In this document: piece after piece, positions 1 through 6,217 of the stretch | Layout: every line of letters begins with the position of its first letter | How positions within the stretch are numbered: the stretch's first letter is position 1 | Assembly (NCBI GenBank): GCA_021799935.1 | Contig: JAJYZM010000002.1 | Location: 1 to 24,169, forward strand | Origin: a bacterium | GTDB lineage: Bacteria; SZUA-79; Acidulodesulfobacterales; Acidulodesulfobacteraceae | Direction: 5' to 3' | DNA: 24,169 nucleotides | Made by a program: the position numbers and the translations under genes | Notes under the pieces: generated by a model | Seen by the model: the letters and a program-made list of their open reading frames with translations, nothing else | What the model was told of the DNA's origin: nothing | Databases searched by the model: none

Positions 1-298
1 CTATGCAGAAAAAATTAACCCCGGATTTTATCTTCGGTTCCGATTTCCATCTTATGACTAATATATTATCGTGGACTGCTATAAGTATATTGTCCTTGGA
101 AATTCCGGGCAGTTCGATTTCTATAGTAAGTCTGCTTTTATTCGTATATATGTCGATAGGAGCGGAGTTTGTCTTAAAAGCGTAGGGGAGGTCCTCCATA
201 GGGAAAAATCCGAAGTGGAAATGAAAAATCCTTTCCACTTCATTTTTAAATTTAATCATCCTTCTGCTGAGGTTTTCGTTATCGTCAAAAAATTTCAT
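1..298 (-). CDS. Hsp20/alpha-crystallin family small heat-shock protein (partial, runs off left edge)
   Basis: Reading the minus strand from ATG 298 gives about 99 codons without a stop before the window ends. The protein starts MKFFDDNENLSRRM. A helical, Phe/His-rich N-terminal arm is followed from about residue 47 by the first strands of an alpha-crystallin domain (APIDIYTNKSRLTIEIELPG, then ISKDNILIAV and ILVIRW). The ELPG-x-x-K-x-N/D-I pattern is typical of Hsp20 proteins, which are ATP-independent holdases in the cytoplasm that bind unfolding clients. The C-terminal part of the domain, including the expected ERxYGxF strand and the IxI tail, lies outside the window. The start is 3 nt after the galU stop on the same strand, so the two genes are probably cotranscribed. 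No separate promoter is visible. The family call rests on the strand pattern only. Confidence 0.8.
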   Translation of the reverse strand, partial: MKFFDDNENLSRRMIKFKNEVERIFHFHFGFFPMEDLPYAFKTNSAPIDIYTNKSRLTIEIELPGISKDNILIAVHDNILVIRWKSEPKIKSGVNFFCI

Positions 299-301
299 AA
301 T

Positions 302-1174
302 TTAATTTCTGCACCATTCCGATTTTCCGATAAATTCTATTAATCCGTTTTTTATTTCATCGTTTTTTAATCCGAAGATTATCTGCGCTTTAAGCAGGTC
401 TAATTTGTTGCCGCCGTCGTATCTGTTTCCTTCGAATTCTAAAGCATAAACGGGTTGAATCTGCAGAAGCGACTTTATCGCGTCGGTGAGCTGAATTTCT
501 CCTCCTTTCCCTGGCTTAGTATCTTTGAGAAAGCCGAATATATCAGGCATTAAAATATATCTTCCTATTATGGCAAGATTGGAAGGGGCATCTTTTATGT
601 CGGGTTTTTCGATTAGGTTTTCGACGGCGTATAACCCTTTATCAATTTCTTTCCCCTTTATTATTCCGTATTTTGAAACGTCTTCGTCATTTACCCTCTG
701 GACGGCTAAAACGGAATATCGGAAATTTTTATATATATCCACCATCTGTTTCATAACGGGCGTATCCGAATCTATAATATCGTCGCTTAAAACGACCGCA
801 AACGGCTCTTCGCCTACCATATTCTGCGCGCACAAGATTGCATGACCCAAACCGAGAGCTTCTTTCTGCCTCGTATATGTAAGGCTGATGCGACTGGATA
901 TTTCATCTACCGATTTAAGCAGATGGTGTTTCCCTTTTTTTTTCAGTAAAATTTCGTGTTCTATAGACCTATCGAAATAATCTTCGATAGCCGTTTTGCC
1001 CCTGCCGGTAATAATAATTATATCGGTAATGTCGGCGCCTATGCATTCTTCTACTCCGTATTGTATAAGCGGCTTATCGACCAATACAAGCATTTCTTTC
1101 GGAATTGATTTGGTAATCGGCAGGAGCCTTGTTCCGAGACCGGCGGCGGGAAAGACCGCCTTATTGACCTTCAT
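302..1174 (-). CDS. galU: UTP--glucose-1-phosphate uridylyltransferase
   Basis: This 290-residue protein makes UDP-glucose from UTP and glucose-1-phosphate in the cytoplasm, supplying sugar donors for lipopolysaccharide, exopolysaccharide and other glycans. The N-terminus carries the nucleotidyltransferase signature AAGLGTRLLPITKSIPKEM (residues 10-28), whose Gly-rich loop and Lys bind the nucleotide. Further family motifs are PLIQYGVEE, the LGHAILCA stretch, VVLSDDI (metal-binding Asp), and LIEKPD before IGRYI. Length and motif order match bacterial GalU. The ATG at 1174 follows a GGAGG about 11 nt upstream (minus strand), which supports this start. It lies directly upstream of the Hsp20 gene. 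The related RfbA thymidylyltransferases share the fold, but LPITKSIPKEM and the overall length favour GalU. Confidence 0.93.
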   Translation of the reverse strand: MKVNKAVFPAAGLGTRLLPITKSIPKEMLVLVDKPLIQYGVEECIGADITDIIIITGRGKTAIEDYFDRSIEHEILLKKKGKHHLLKSVDEISSRISLTYTRQKEALGLGHAILCAQNMVGEEPFAVVLSDDIIDSDTPVMKQMVDIYKNFRYSVLAVQRVNDEDVSKYGIIKGKEIDKGLYAVENLIEKPDIKDAPSNLAIIGRYILMPDIFGFLKDTKPGKGGEIQLTDAIKSLLQIQPVYALEFEGNRYDGGNKLDLLKAQIIFGLKNDEIKNGLIEFIGKSEWCRN

Positions 1175-1307
1175 AAAGTAAATAGCCTCCGTATATTTTA
1201 AATGAATGAATACTGCAATTAATATATCATAAAAAAAAAAATTATCAATACCTTAACTCGCATTTGTCAAGCTAAAATAAAAATGTCACCTTTGGGCTAT
1301 AAACAAG

Positions 1308-1336
1308 TTTACTATTAAGTTTTTTTGCTATATAAT
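1308..1336 (+). promoter_or_regulatory. Candidate sigma-70-type promoter upstream of the yebC-ruv cluster
   Basis: A perfect TATAAT at 1331-1336 is preceded by TTTACT at 1308-1313 with a 17-nt spacer. The -35 matches the TTGACA consensus at four of six positions. It points toward the tRNA-like relic and yebC, about 220 nt ahead of the yebC start. In AT-rich sequence a perfect -10 can arise by chance, so confidence is moderate. Confidence 0.45.
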
Positions 1337-1464
1337 GAACTAATTATTTACAGAGAGAGTAATTAGAAAAAGCCGGATTTTATTTCGATATCTATTTTGT
1401 CGAAAATCGGTCAAACGGTGTTTTTTATAAAGCTAATTATTACAATATAAATAAGTTACAATAT

Positions 1465-1529
1465 GCGAATGCCGGACTTAGAATCCAGAGGAGCAATCCT
1501 TGCGGGTTCGAGTCCCCTCTTTCGCACCA
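1465..1529 (+). pseudogene. tRNA-Leu(UAG)-like relic without a D-arm
   Basis: The segment begins with a tRNA-Leu acceptor strand (GCGAATG, 1465-1471) and runs directly into an anticodon arm (1472-1488) with loop CTTAGAA and anticodon TAG (1479-1481). A leucine-type variable stem AGGA-GCAA-TCCT follows (1489-1500), then a T-arm with loop TTCGAGT (1502-1518) and an acceptor 3' strand ending in CCA (1519-1529). The whole D-arm, roughly 20 nt, is absent. Further damage is a T-T mismatch in the acceptor stem (1470/1520), C-A in the anticodon stem (1473/1487), and C-C plus a G-T wobble in the T-stem. At 65 nt it is well short of the 83-88 nt usual for a class II tRNA. I read it as a decayed gene or partial copy. 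A functional minimal RNA cannot be excluded from sequence alone. Confidence 0.75.
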
Positions 1530-1563
1530 AATATTTATTATTTTACTTTAGGAGGATTATTTT

Positions 1564-2298
1564 ATGTCCGGTCACAGCAAGTGGAGCACGATTAAAAGAA
1601 AAAAAGGCGCTTTAGACGCAAAAAGAGGCAGGATTTTTACTAATATCATACGCGAAATCATTACAAGCACCAGAATAGGCGGAAAAGATATTTCCTCTAA
1701 TCCGCGCCTCAGGCTTGCCGTAGATGAAGCAAAAGCCGCTAATATGCCCAAGGAAAATATAGAAAGGGCAATTAAGAAAGGTGCCGGCGAACTCGAAGGC
1801 GAAACTTACGAAGAGATAATATACGAGGGATACGGACCTGCAGGAGTAGCCCTCCTTATTGAAACGCTAACGGATAACAGAAACAGGACGGTTTCAGAAG
1901 TAAGGCACGCTCTTTCGAGACACGGCGGAAGCCTCGGCGAATCGGGTTGCGTTATGTGGATGTTCAATAAGAAAGGTGTAATAGGATTCGATGCGGCTTC
2001 CAATACCGAGGACGCTATAATGGAAATTGCCTTAGGGACGGGAGCCGAAGACGTAAAAACCGAGGAAGACGAAATTTTAGTTTACAGCGACGTAAAAGAT
2101 TTCGAGAGCGTGAAATCCGCTTTCGAGTCTAAAGGTATAAAGGAAAAATTTTCAGAAATTTCATATATTCCGCAGACCGATATCGAACTTAAAGGAAAAG
2201 AAGCCGACCAGATGGTAAGGCTCATGGACGCTCTTGAAGAAATCGAAGGAATTCAGAACGTTTACTCAAATTTCGACATACAGGAAACCGAAAGTTAA
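1564..2298 (+). CDS. yebC: YebC/PmpR (TACO1) family protein
   Basis: The 244-residue protein begins MSGHSKWSTIKRKKGALDAK, the hallmark N-terminus of the YebC/TACO1 family, and continues with NPRLRLAVDEAKAANMPKEN and the EGYGPAGVALLIE segment. It has the usual three-domain length. Members were first annotated as DNA-binding regulators, and some (PmpR) do affect transcription. More recent work assigns YebC and mitochondrial TACO1 a role at the ribosome, easing translation of difficult proline-rich stretches. The sequence here does not decide between these roles. A strong GGAGG sits 8-9 nt before ATG 1564. Placement just upstream of ruvC-ruvA-ruvB is a common bacterial arrangement, and the gap to ruvC is 59 nt on the same strand. 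Confidence 0.94.
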   Translation: MSGHSKWSTIKRKKGALDAKRGRIFTNIIREIITSTRIGGKDISSNPRLRLAVDEAKAANMPKENIERAIKKGAGELEGETYEEIIYEGYGPAGVALLIETLTDNRNRTVSEVRHALSRHGGSLGESGCVMWMFNKKGVIGFDAASNTEDAIMEIALGTGAEDVKTEEDEILVYSDVKDFESVKSAFESKGIKEKFSEISYIPQTDIELKGKEADQMVRLMDALEEIEGIQNVYSNFDIQETES

Positions 2299-2357
2299 GC
2301 CGGCTATATATAAATATTTACCTTGAACCGGAATTATTTATGCAAGGTTTTTAAATT

Positions 2358-2876
2358 ATGGGCTATCGAATTTTAGGGGTTGACCCCGGGTCGAGATTGA
2401 CTGGATGGGCTGTTTTAGACTTGCCTTATTTCGGCAAACCGTTCGAAATTATATCCTGCGGTTTGATAGATGCGGGGAAGAATAAGTTTCCTTCAAATCT
2501 CGGCAAAATTTACAATGAGCTTAAGGAAGTCGCCCTTCAATATCCGCCGGACTTTATGTCTTTAGAATCGGTCTTTTCCGGCGTAAACCCGTCGTCTTTG
2601 ATTAAACTGTCGCAGGCAAGAGGGGTAATATGTCTGCTATCGTCGGCTTTGAATATAAAACTCAAAGAATATTCTCCAAGATTCGTTAAAAAAAGCATCT
2701 CCGGTTACGGAGATGCCGATAAAAGCCAGATGAAAGATGCACTGAAGCTTATTTGCGCCTCTAACGGCGCTAACGTAACGGATTTTTTAAACCGAAATCT
2801 TGACGATAATATATCGGATGCGCTTTCGATTGCAATTTGCTGCGCTACCGATATGGCTAATTTCGTCGGCATATAA
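2358..2876 (+). CDS. ruvC: Holliday junction endodeoxyribonuclease RuvC
   Basis: RuvC is the dimeric nuclease that cuts Holliday junctions symmetrically during recombination repair, working with the RuvAB branch-migration motor. The 172-residue protein has the RNase H-like start ILGVDPGSRLTGWAV with catalytic Asp9, the second acidic residue Glu70 in SLESVFSG, the QARGV helix, and the C-terminal LDDNISDALSIAIC segment with Asp154. The residue three before Asp154, an Asp in E. coli and a His in Thermus, is Asn151 here, with Asp150 next to it. This is a mild departure at the active site. The protein is near the usual length. The ribosome-binding signal before ATG 2358 is weak (AAGG). The gene sits between yebC and ruvA, 11 nt from ruvA. 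Confidence 0.93.
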   Translation: MGYRILGVDPGSRLTGWAVLDLPYFGKPFEIISCGLIDAGKNKFPSNLGKIYNELKEVALQYPPDFMSLESVFSGVNPSSLIKLSQARGVICLLSSALNIKLKEYSPRFVKKSISGYGDADKSQMKDALKLICASNGANVTDFLNRNLDDNISDALSIAICCATDMANFVGI

Positions 2877-2887
2877 TTATATATAAA

Positions 2888-3652
2888 ATGATAGCATTTT
2901 TGCGCGGAACGTTAATTTACAGAGATATTGAAAAATCGCTTATTATTCTGGAAACGGGCGGGGTAGGATACGAGGTATATATGCCGATGCCGAATTTTGA
3001 AAAAAATTCTGCATACGTAAGCGAAGGCATGGTTCTGAGCCTTTTTATCCACACCTACGTCAGGGAAGACAGAATAACGCTTTATGGTTTCAATACCAAG
3101 TTTCAGCGGGAAATTTTTTCGCTTCTTTTGGACGTAAAAGACGTTGGTCCTAAACTTGCCGTTACCATCCTTTCCAGCATAGATGCCGGAAATCTGATAA
3201 ATATTCTGACCATGCAGGATATCTCCGCACTCTGCGCCATTAAAGGCATAGGACAGTCTAAAGCAGAGAGGATAATAATGGAGCTTAAGAATAAAATACT
3301 AAAGAAATCCGCGGCGTTTAACGATATAAAAGCAGGGGACCTCTGTATAGATAACGGTAAATATAGGGAAAGCGAAGATGCAAATTTAAATTCGGAAAAA
3401 TTACGACTGACTCCGGAAAATAAAAACGGAGGCGAAATAATAAACCAGACGATACCCGCTGAAAAACAGCTTTCCGATATAATAATGGAATCCGCTCAGG
3501 CGCTTGAGGCGCTCGGCTATTCGAGGCTCGATTCCTTTAACCTTGCAAGCAAGGTGTTCGGCGCTATTAAATCTAAAGGAAACGTTCCCGCCGCTACCGA
3601 AGATTTAACCAAGGAATGCTTAAGGCATATATATTCCAAGAAAAATTTATAA
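2888..3652 (+). CDS. ruvA: Holliday junction DNA helicase subunit RuvA (elongated)
   Basis: RuvA binds four-way junctions as a tetramer and loads RuvB for branch migration. Domain I (OB-fold) covers about residues 1-65 and starts MIAFLRGTLIYRD with GGVGYEVYMP. Domain II holds the tandem helix-hairpin-helix motifs, visible as LLDVKDVGPKLAVTILS (about 79-96) and LCAIKGIGQSKAERIIMELK (about 117-136). Domain III at the C-terminus (about 205-250) contains AQALEALGYSRLDSFNLASKV, the RuvB contact. At 254 residues it is about 50 longer than E. coli RuvA. The surplus lies in the linker between domains II and III (about 140-200), which is polar, Asn/Glu/Lys-rich and probably disordered. ATG 2888 is the clear start because MIAFLRG is the conserved N-terminus. 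Confidence 0.92.
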   Translation: MIAFLRGTLIYRDIEKSLIILETGGVGYEVYMPMPNFEKNSAYVSEGMVLSLFIHTYVREDRITLYGFNTKFQREIFSLLLDVKDVGPKLAVTILSSIDAGNLINILTMQDISALCAIKGIGQSKAERIIMELKNKILKKSAAFNDIKAGDLCIDNGKYRESEDANLNSEKLRLTPENKNGGEIINQTIPAEKQLSDIIMESAQALEALGYSRLDSFNLASKVFGAIKSKGNVPAATEDLTKECLRHIYSKKNL

Positions 3653-3660
3653 ATATTATT

Positions 3661-4755
3661 ATGGCATCGTTCAAAAAAGAATTTAAAAGCGCGGAAGACG
3701 AAAAAATTACGAAAAATGCATCTGAAAATGCGGACGATGCGGTGTCTGCAGTTTCTCCTGAAAAAGATGAAGCGGGCGATTTCGACAACCCCGTAAGGCC
3801 GCTATCATTCGACGAATACATAGGCCAGACGAAATTAAAGGAAAACCTCCTGATTTTTATAAACGCATCTAAAAAAAGGGCTTCTAATCTCGGTCATCAC
3901 GACCTCGACCACCTGCTGTTTTTCGGACCTCCCGGCCTCGGCAAAACCACTCTTGCAGGAATTATAGCAAAAGAACTCGGGGTGAACATTAAAATAACGT
4001 CGGGGCCTTCGATAGAAAAGACGGGCGATATAGCCGCTCTTCTATCCGCAGTTTCCAACGGCGATATAATCTTTATCGACGAAATACACAGACTGCCTAA
4101 GCCTGCCGCAGAAATGCTTTATCCAGCTATGGAAGACTTTAAGCTAGACATCATAATAGGCGAGGGGGCAACGGCTAAATCCATAAGGATAAATCTGCCG
4201 CGGTTCACTCTCGTAGGCGCAACGACGAGAGCCGGGCTTATTCCGTCGCCCTTAAGGGACAGGTTCGGTTTTACCGCCCGTCTTGAATATTACGACGAGG
4301 ACCAGCTTGCCGCAATAATAGCCAGAAGCGCAAAACTTTACGGAATAGGCATCGAAAACGCCGCCGCCGCCGAAATATCCCGCCGTTCCAGGGGAACGCC
4401 CCGGATAGCCAACAGGCTTTTAAGAAGACTCCGTGATTATATGGCTCATCTTAAAGAAAACCGCATAACGCTCGAAGTTGCTAAATTCGGCATTGAAAGC
4501 CTCGGAATAGACGAACTCGGTTTGGACGCCAACGACGTTCTTTTTTTGAAAACCGTAATCGAAAAATTCGGAGGAGGGCCCGTAGGTATCGAAACGATAG
4601 CGCAGGCTATGAACGACGAGAAAGACACGCTTGAAGACGTCGTAGAGCCTTATCTTGTCGCCTGCGGTTTTATACAGCGGTCTAAAAAAGGCAGGGTTGC
4701 TACGGAACTTGCATACAAACACTTCGGTTTAATAAAAGAAGATTCGCTGTTTTGA
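3661..4755 (+). CDS. ruvB: Holliday junction branch migration ATPase RuvB
   Basis: RuvB is the AAA+ hexameric motor that pulls DNA through the RuvA-bound junction. From ATG 3661 the protein has 364 residues. Walker A GPPGLGKTT starts at residue 89, Walker B/sensor sequence IFIDEIHR is near 137-144, sensor I is GATTRAG, and the arginine-finger region is SPLRDRFGF. The C-terminal winged helix (GGGPVGIETIA ... DVVEPYLVACGFIQRSKKGR) binds DNA. The first 40 residues, before RPLSFDEYIGQ, are a charged extension longer than in most homologues. An in-frame ATG at 3616 would overlap ruvA by 37 nt and has no separate ribosome-binding site, so I prefer 3661, 8 nt after the ruvA stop. The gene ends the yebC-ruvCAB cluster before a terminator at 4867. 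Confidence 0.93.
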   Translation: MASFKKEFKSAEDEKITKNASENADDAVSAVSPEKDEAGDFDNPVRPLSFDEYIGQTKLKENLLIFINASKKRASNLGHHDLDHLLFFGPPGLGKTTLAGIIAKELGVNIKITSGPSIEKTGDIAALLSAVSNGDIIFIDEIHRLPKPAAEMLYPAMEDFKLDIIIGEGATAKSIRINLPRFTLVGATTRAGLIPSPLRDRFGFTARLEYYDEDQLAAIIARSAKLYGIGIENAAAAEISRRSRGTPRIANRLLRRLRDYMAHLKENRITLEVAKFGIESLGIDELGLDANDVLFLKTVIEKFGGGPVGIETIAQAMNDEKDTLEDVVEPYLVACGFIQRSKKGRVATELAYKHFGLIKEDSLF

Positions 4756-4771
4756 TTTGCTTTGCAAAAAC

Positions 4772-4824
4772 TGCGAACTATTATACGCATTACGACGGCA
4801 AATATATGTGAAAAATAGTTCGCA
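4772..4824. repeat. Perfect 11-bp inverted repeat downstream of ruvB
   Basis: TGCGAACTATT (4772-4782) is repeated exactly in inverted orientation as AATAGTTCGCA (4814-4824), with 31 nt between the arms. It begins 16 nt after the ruvB stop and lies upstream of the terminator at 4867. The arms could form the base of a stem-loop in the ruvB 3' UTR. No T-tract follows, so it is not itself a canonical terminator. Function unknown. Confidence 0.7.
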
Positions 4825-4866
4825 TATTACCTTAGAGCAATACAGTATAAAGCCTTCCACCCATCC

Positions 4867-4894
4867 GCAATAAATCTAATTTATTGCTTTTTTT
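4867..4894 (+). terminator. Rho-independent terminator of the yebC-ruvCAB cluster
   Basis: A perfect 9-bp stem, GCAATAAAT (4867-4875) with ATTTATTGC (4879-4887), closes a 3-nt loop CTA and is followed by seven T residues (4888-4894). It lies 112 nt after ruvB and separates this cluster from lpxC. The stem is AT-rich and therefore weaker than most, but its form is canonical. Confidence 0.75.
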
Positions 4895-4972
4895 AAATAA
4901 AACGTAACAATAAAGAGGGACCTGATTTAAAATCTGTTCTCTCTTATACTTTTATTCATTATGGCATATTTA

Positions 4973-5000
4973 TTGCATTTAAAACTTTATATTTTATATT
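4973..5000 (+). promoter_or_regulatory. Candidate promoter for lpxC
   Basis: TTGCAT (4973-4978) and TATATT (4995-5000) are separated by 16 nt. The -10 matches TATAAT at five of six positions and the -35 matches only TTG. The lpxC start lies about 26 nt further on. The surroundings are extremely AT-rich, so this is tentative. Confidence 0.35.
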
Positions 5001-5026
5001 TATTTTATTTAGAGGTTTAATTGAAC

Positions 5027-6007
5027 ATGGAAAACTATGCGGTATTAAAAGAAGAACAAAACGAATTTCAATGCACGGTTTCAAACATACTTTATTTTAA
5101 GGGGATAGGTCTGCACACCGGAAAAGAGGCATCCATAATCGTCAAGCCGTCGAAAGCCGATTCCGGCATCACGTTCGTCAGGAAAGACTTGAATCCCAAC
5201 TTAATAATAAAAGCTAAAGCGGATAACGTATGTTCGACTTTGCTCAGAACCAGCATCGGTCTTAAAAAGGAAGGAAACGCTAAAGATGCCTCCGGATGTA
5301 TTTCAACCGTAGAGCACTTGATGTCGGCGCTTTGGGGCGCCGGGATAGACAACGCTTTAATAGAAGTTTACGGATGCGAAATTCCGGCTATGGACGGAAG
5401 CGCGAGAGTCTTTTACGAGTCTTTTTACGAAAGCGGCATCAAAGAACTTAAAGCAAAACGAAAATATATCGAAATACTTAAGCCTATCGGCGTAGACAGC
5501 GAAAACGGGGACAAGGGACCGTCTATAGCGGTATATCCGTCCGAAGATTTTGAAATATCCTACAATATGGACTTCAGCCATCCCTTAGTGCAGTCGGGTT
5601 CGTTCGATATGAAAATAGACGGATTCAATTTTTACGGCGAAATTTCCAAGGCAAGGACATTCGGATTTTTAAAAGACGTAGAATATTTAAAAAAGGGCGG
5701 TCTTGCATTGGGCGGCAGTTTGGACAACGCTTTAGTACTTGACGAAACATCCGTTCTCAACAAAGAAGGCTTGAGATACAAAGACGAGTTCATAAGGCAT
5801 AAGGTTCTGGACTTAATCGGAGATTTATACCTTTCCGGTTATAGAATCAAAGGAAAGGTGCTGGCAAAAAAAACGGGGCACGATATGAATTCGAAAATAG
5901 TAAAAAAAATCGGGGAGCATTTAAACAGCGTTCCGCTTGCGGCAGAAAAAAAGGAGGATAACGGTTTTATTAATGTAGGGAAGGCCGCCGCAACCGTTTT
6001 TGCATAA
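5027..6007 (+). CDS. lpxC: UDP-3-O-acyl-N-acetylglucosamine deacetylase
   Basis: LpxC is the zinc-dependent deacetylase that commits UDP-3-O-acyl-GlcNAc to lipid A synthesis, so the host makes lipopolysaccharide. From ATG 5027 the protein has 326 residues. Visible family motifs are GIGLHTGKEA (27-36), STVEHLMSAL (93-102) with catalytic Glu96 and zinc ligand His97, EIPAMDGSA (118-126), HKVLDLIGDL (258-267) with zinc ligands His258 and Asp262, and KKTGHDMNS (281-289) with His285. The N-terminus is extended by about 15-20 residues relative to E. coli. A TTG at 5021, two codons upstream in frame, is also possible. The AGAGG at 5011-5015 is 5 nt from the TTG and 11 nt from the ATG, so the start is not fully settled. 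The gene appears monocistronic. Confidence 0.94.
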   Translation: MENYAVLKEEQNEFQCTVSNILYFKGIGLHTGKEASIIVKPSKADSGITFVRKDLNPNLIIKAKADNVCSTLLRTSIGLKKEGNAKDASGCISTVEHLMSALWGAGIDNALIEVYGCEIPAMDGSARVFYESFYESGIKELKAKRKYIEILKPIGVDSENGDKGPSIAVYPSEDFEISYNMDFSHPLVQSGSFDMKIDGFNFYGEISKARTFGFLKDVEYLKKGGLALGGSLDNALVLDETSVLNKEGLRYKDEFIRHKVLDLIGDLYLSGYRIKGKVLAKKTGHDMNSKIVKKIGEHLNSVPLAAEKKEDNGFINVGKAAATVFA

Positions 6008-6081
6008 GAATTATCCGTATATTAGAATATTTGAATAGTTTAATATATAATAATTTTTTTTTAAAAAACTATTAATTTTTC

Positions 6082-6109
6082 TTGACAAGTTTATTGCAGA
6101 TATGATAAC
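6082..6109 (+). promoter_or_regulatory. Promoter of the porin gene
   Basis: A perfect -35 TTGACA (6082-6087) is followed after 16 nt by GATAAC (6104-6109), which matches TATAAT at four of six positions. An overlapping TATGAT at 6101-6106 is an alternative but gives too short a spacer. It predicts a leader of about 100 nt before the porin ATG at 6218. A high-output promoter is expected for an abundant outer-membrane protein. Confidence 0.6.
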
Positions 6110-6217
6110 TTTTAATTTACGTTTTTGTTTTAGCATTAAGCGTGATAGTTCGTAGGGGGACTATTGAGTTATTTAAGATTTCAAAAATTAAAAACCGAAT
6201 CATTAAGGGAGGTAAAG

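Noticed and set aside
3616..3660. Upstream ATG that would lengthen RuvB by 15 residues
   Set aside because: It overlaps the ruvA 3' end and has no separate ribosome-binding site; the added residues are not part of the RuvB family.
6164..6217. In-frame TTG start that would lengthen the porin by 18 residues
   Set aside because: It would place a polar, charged stretch before an otherwise perfect signal peptide; GGGAGG sits just before ATG 6218.
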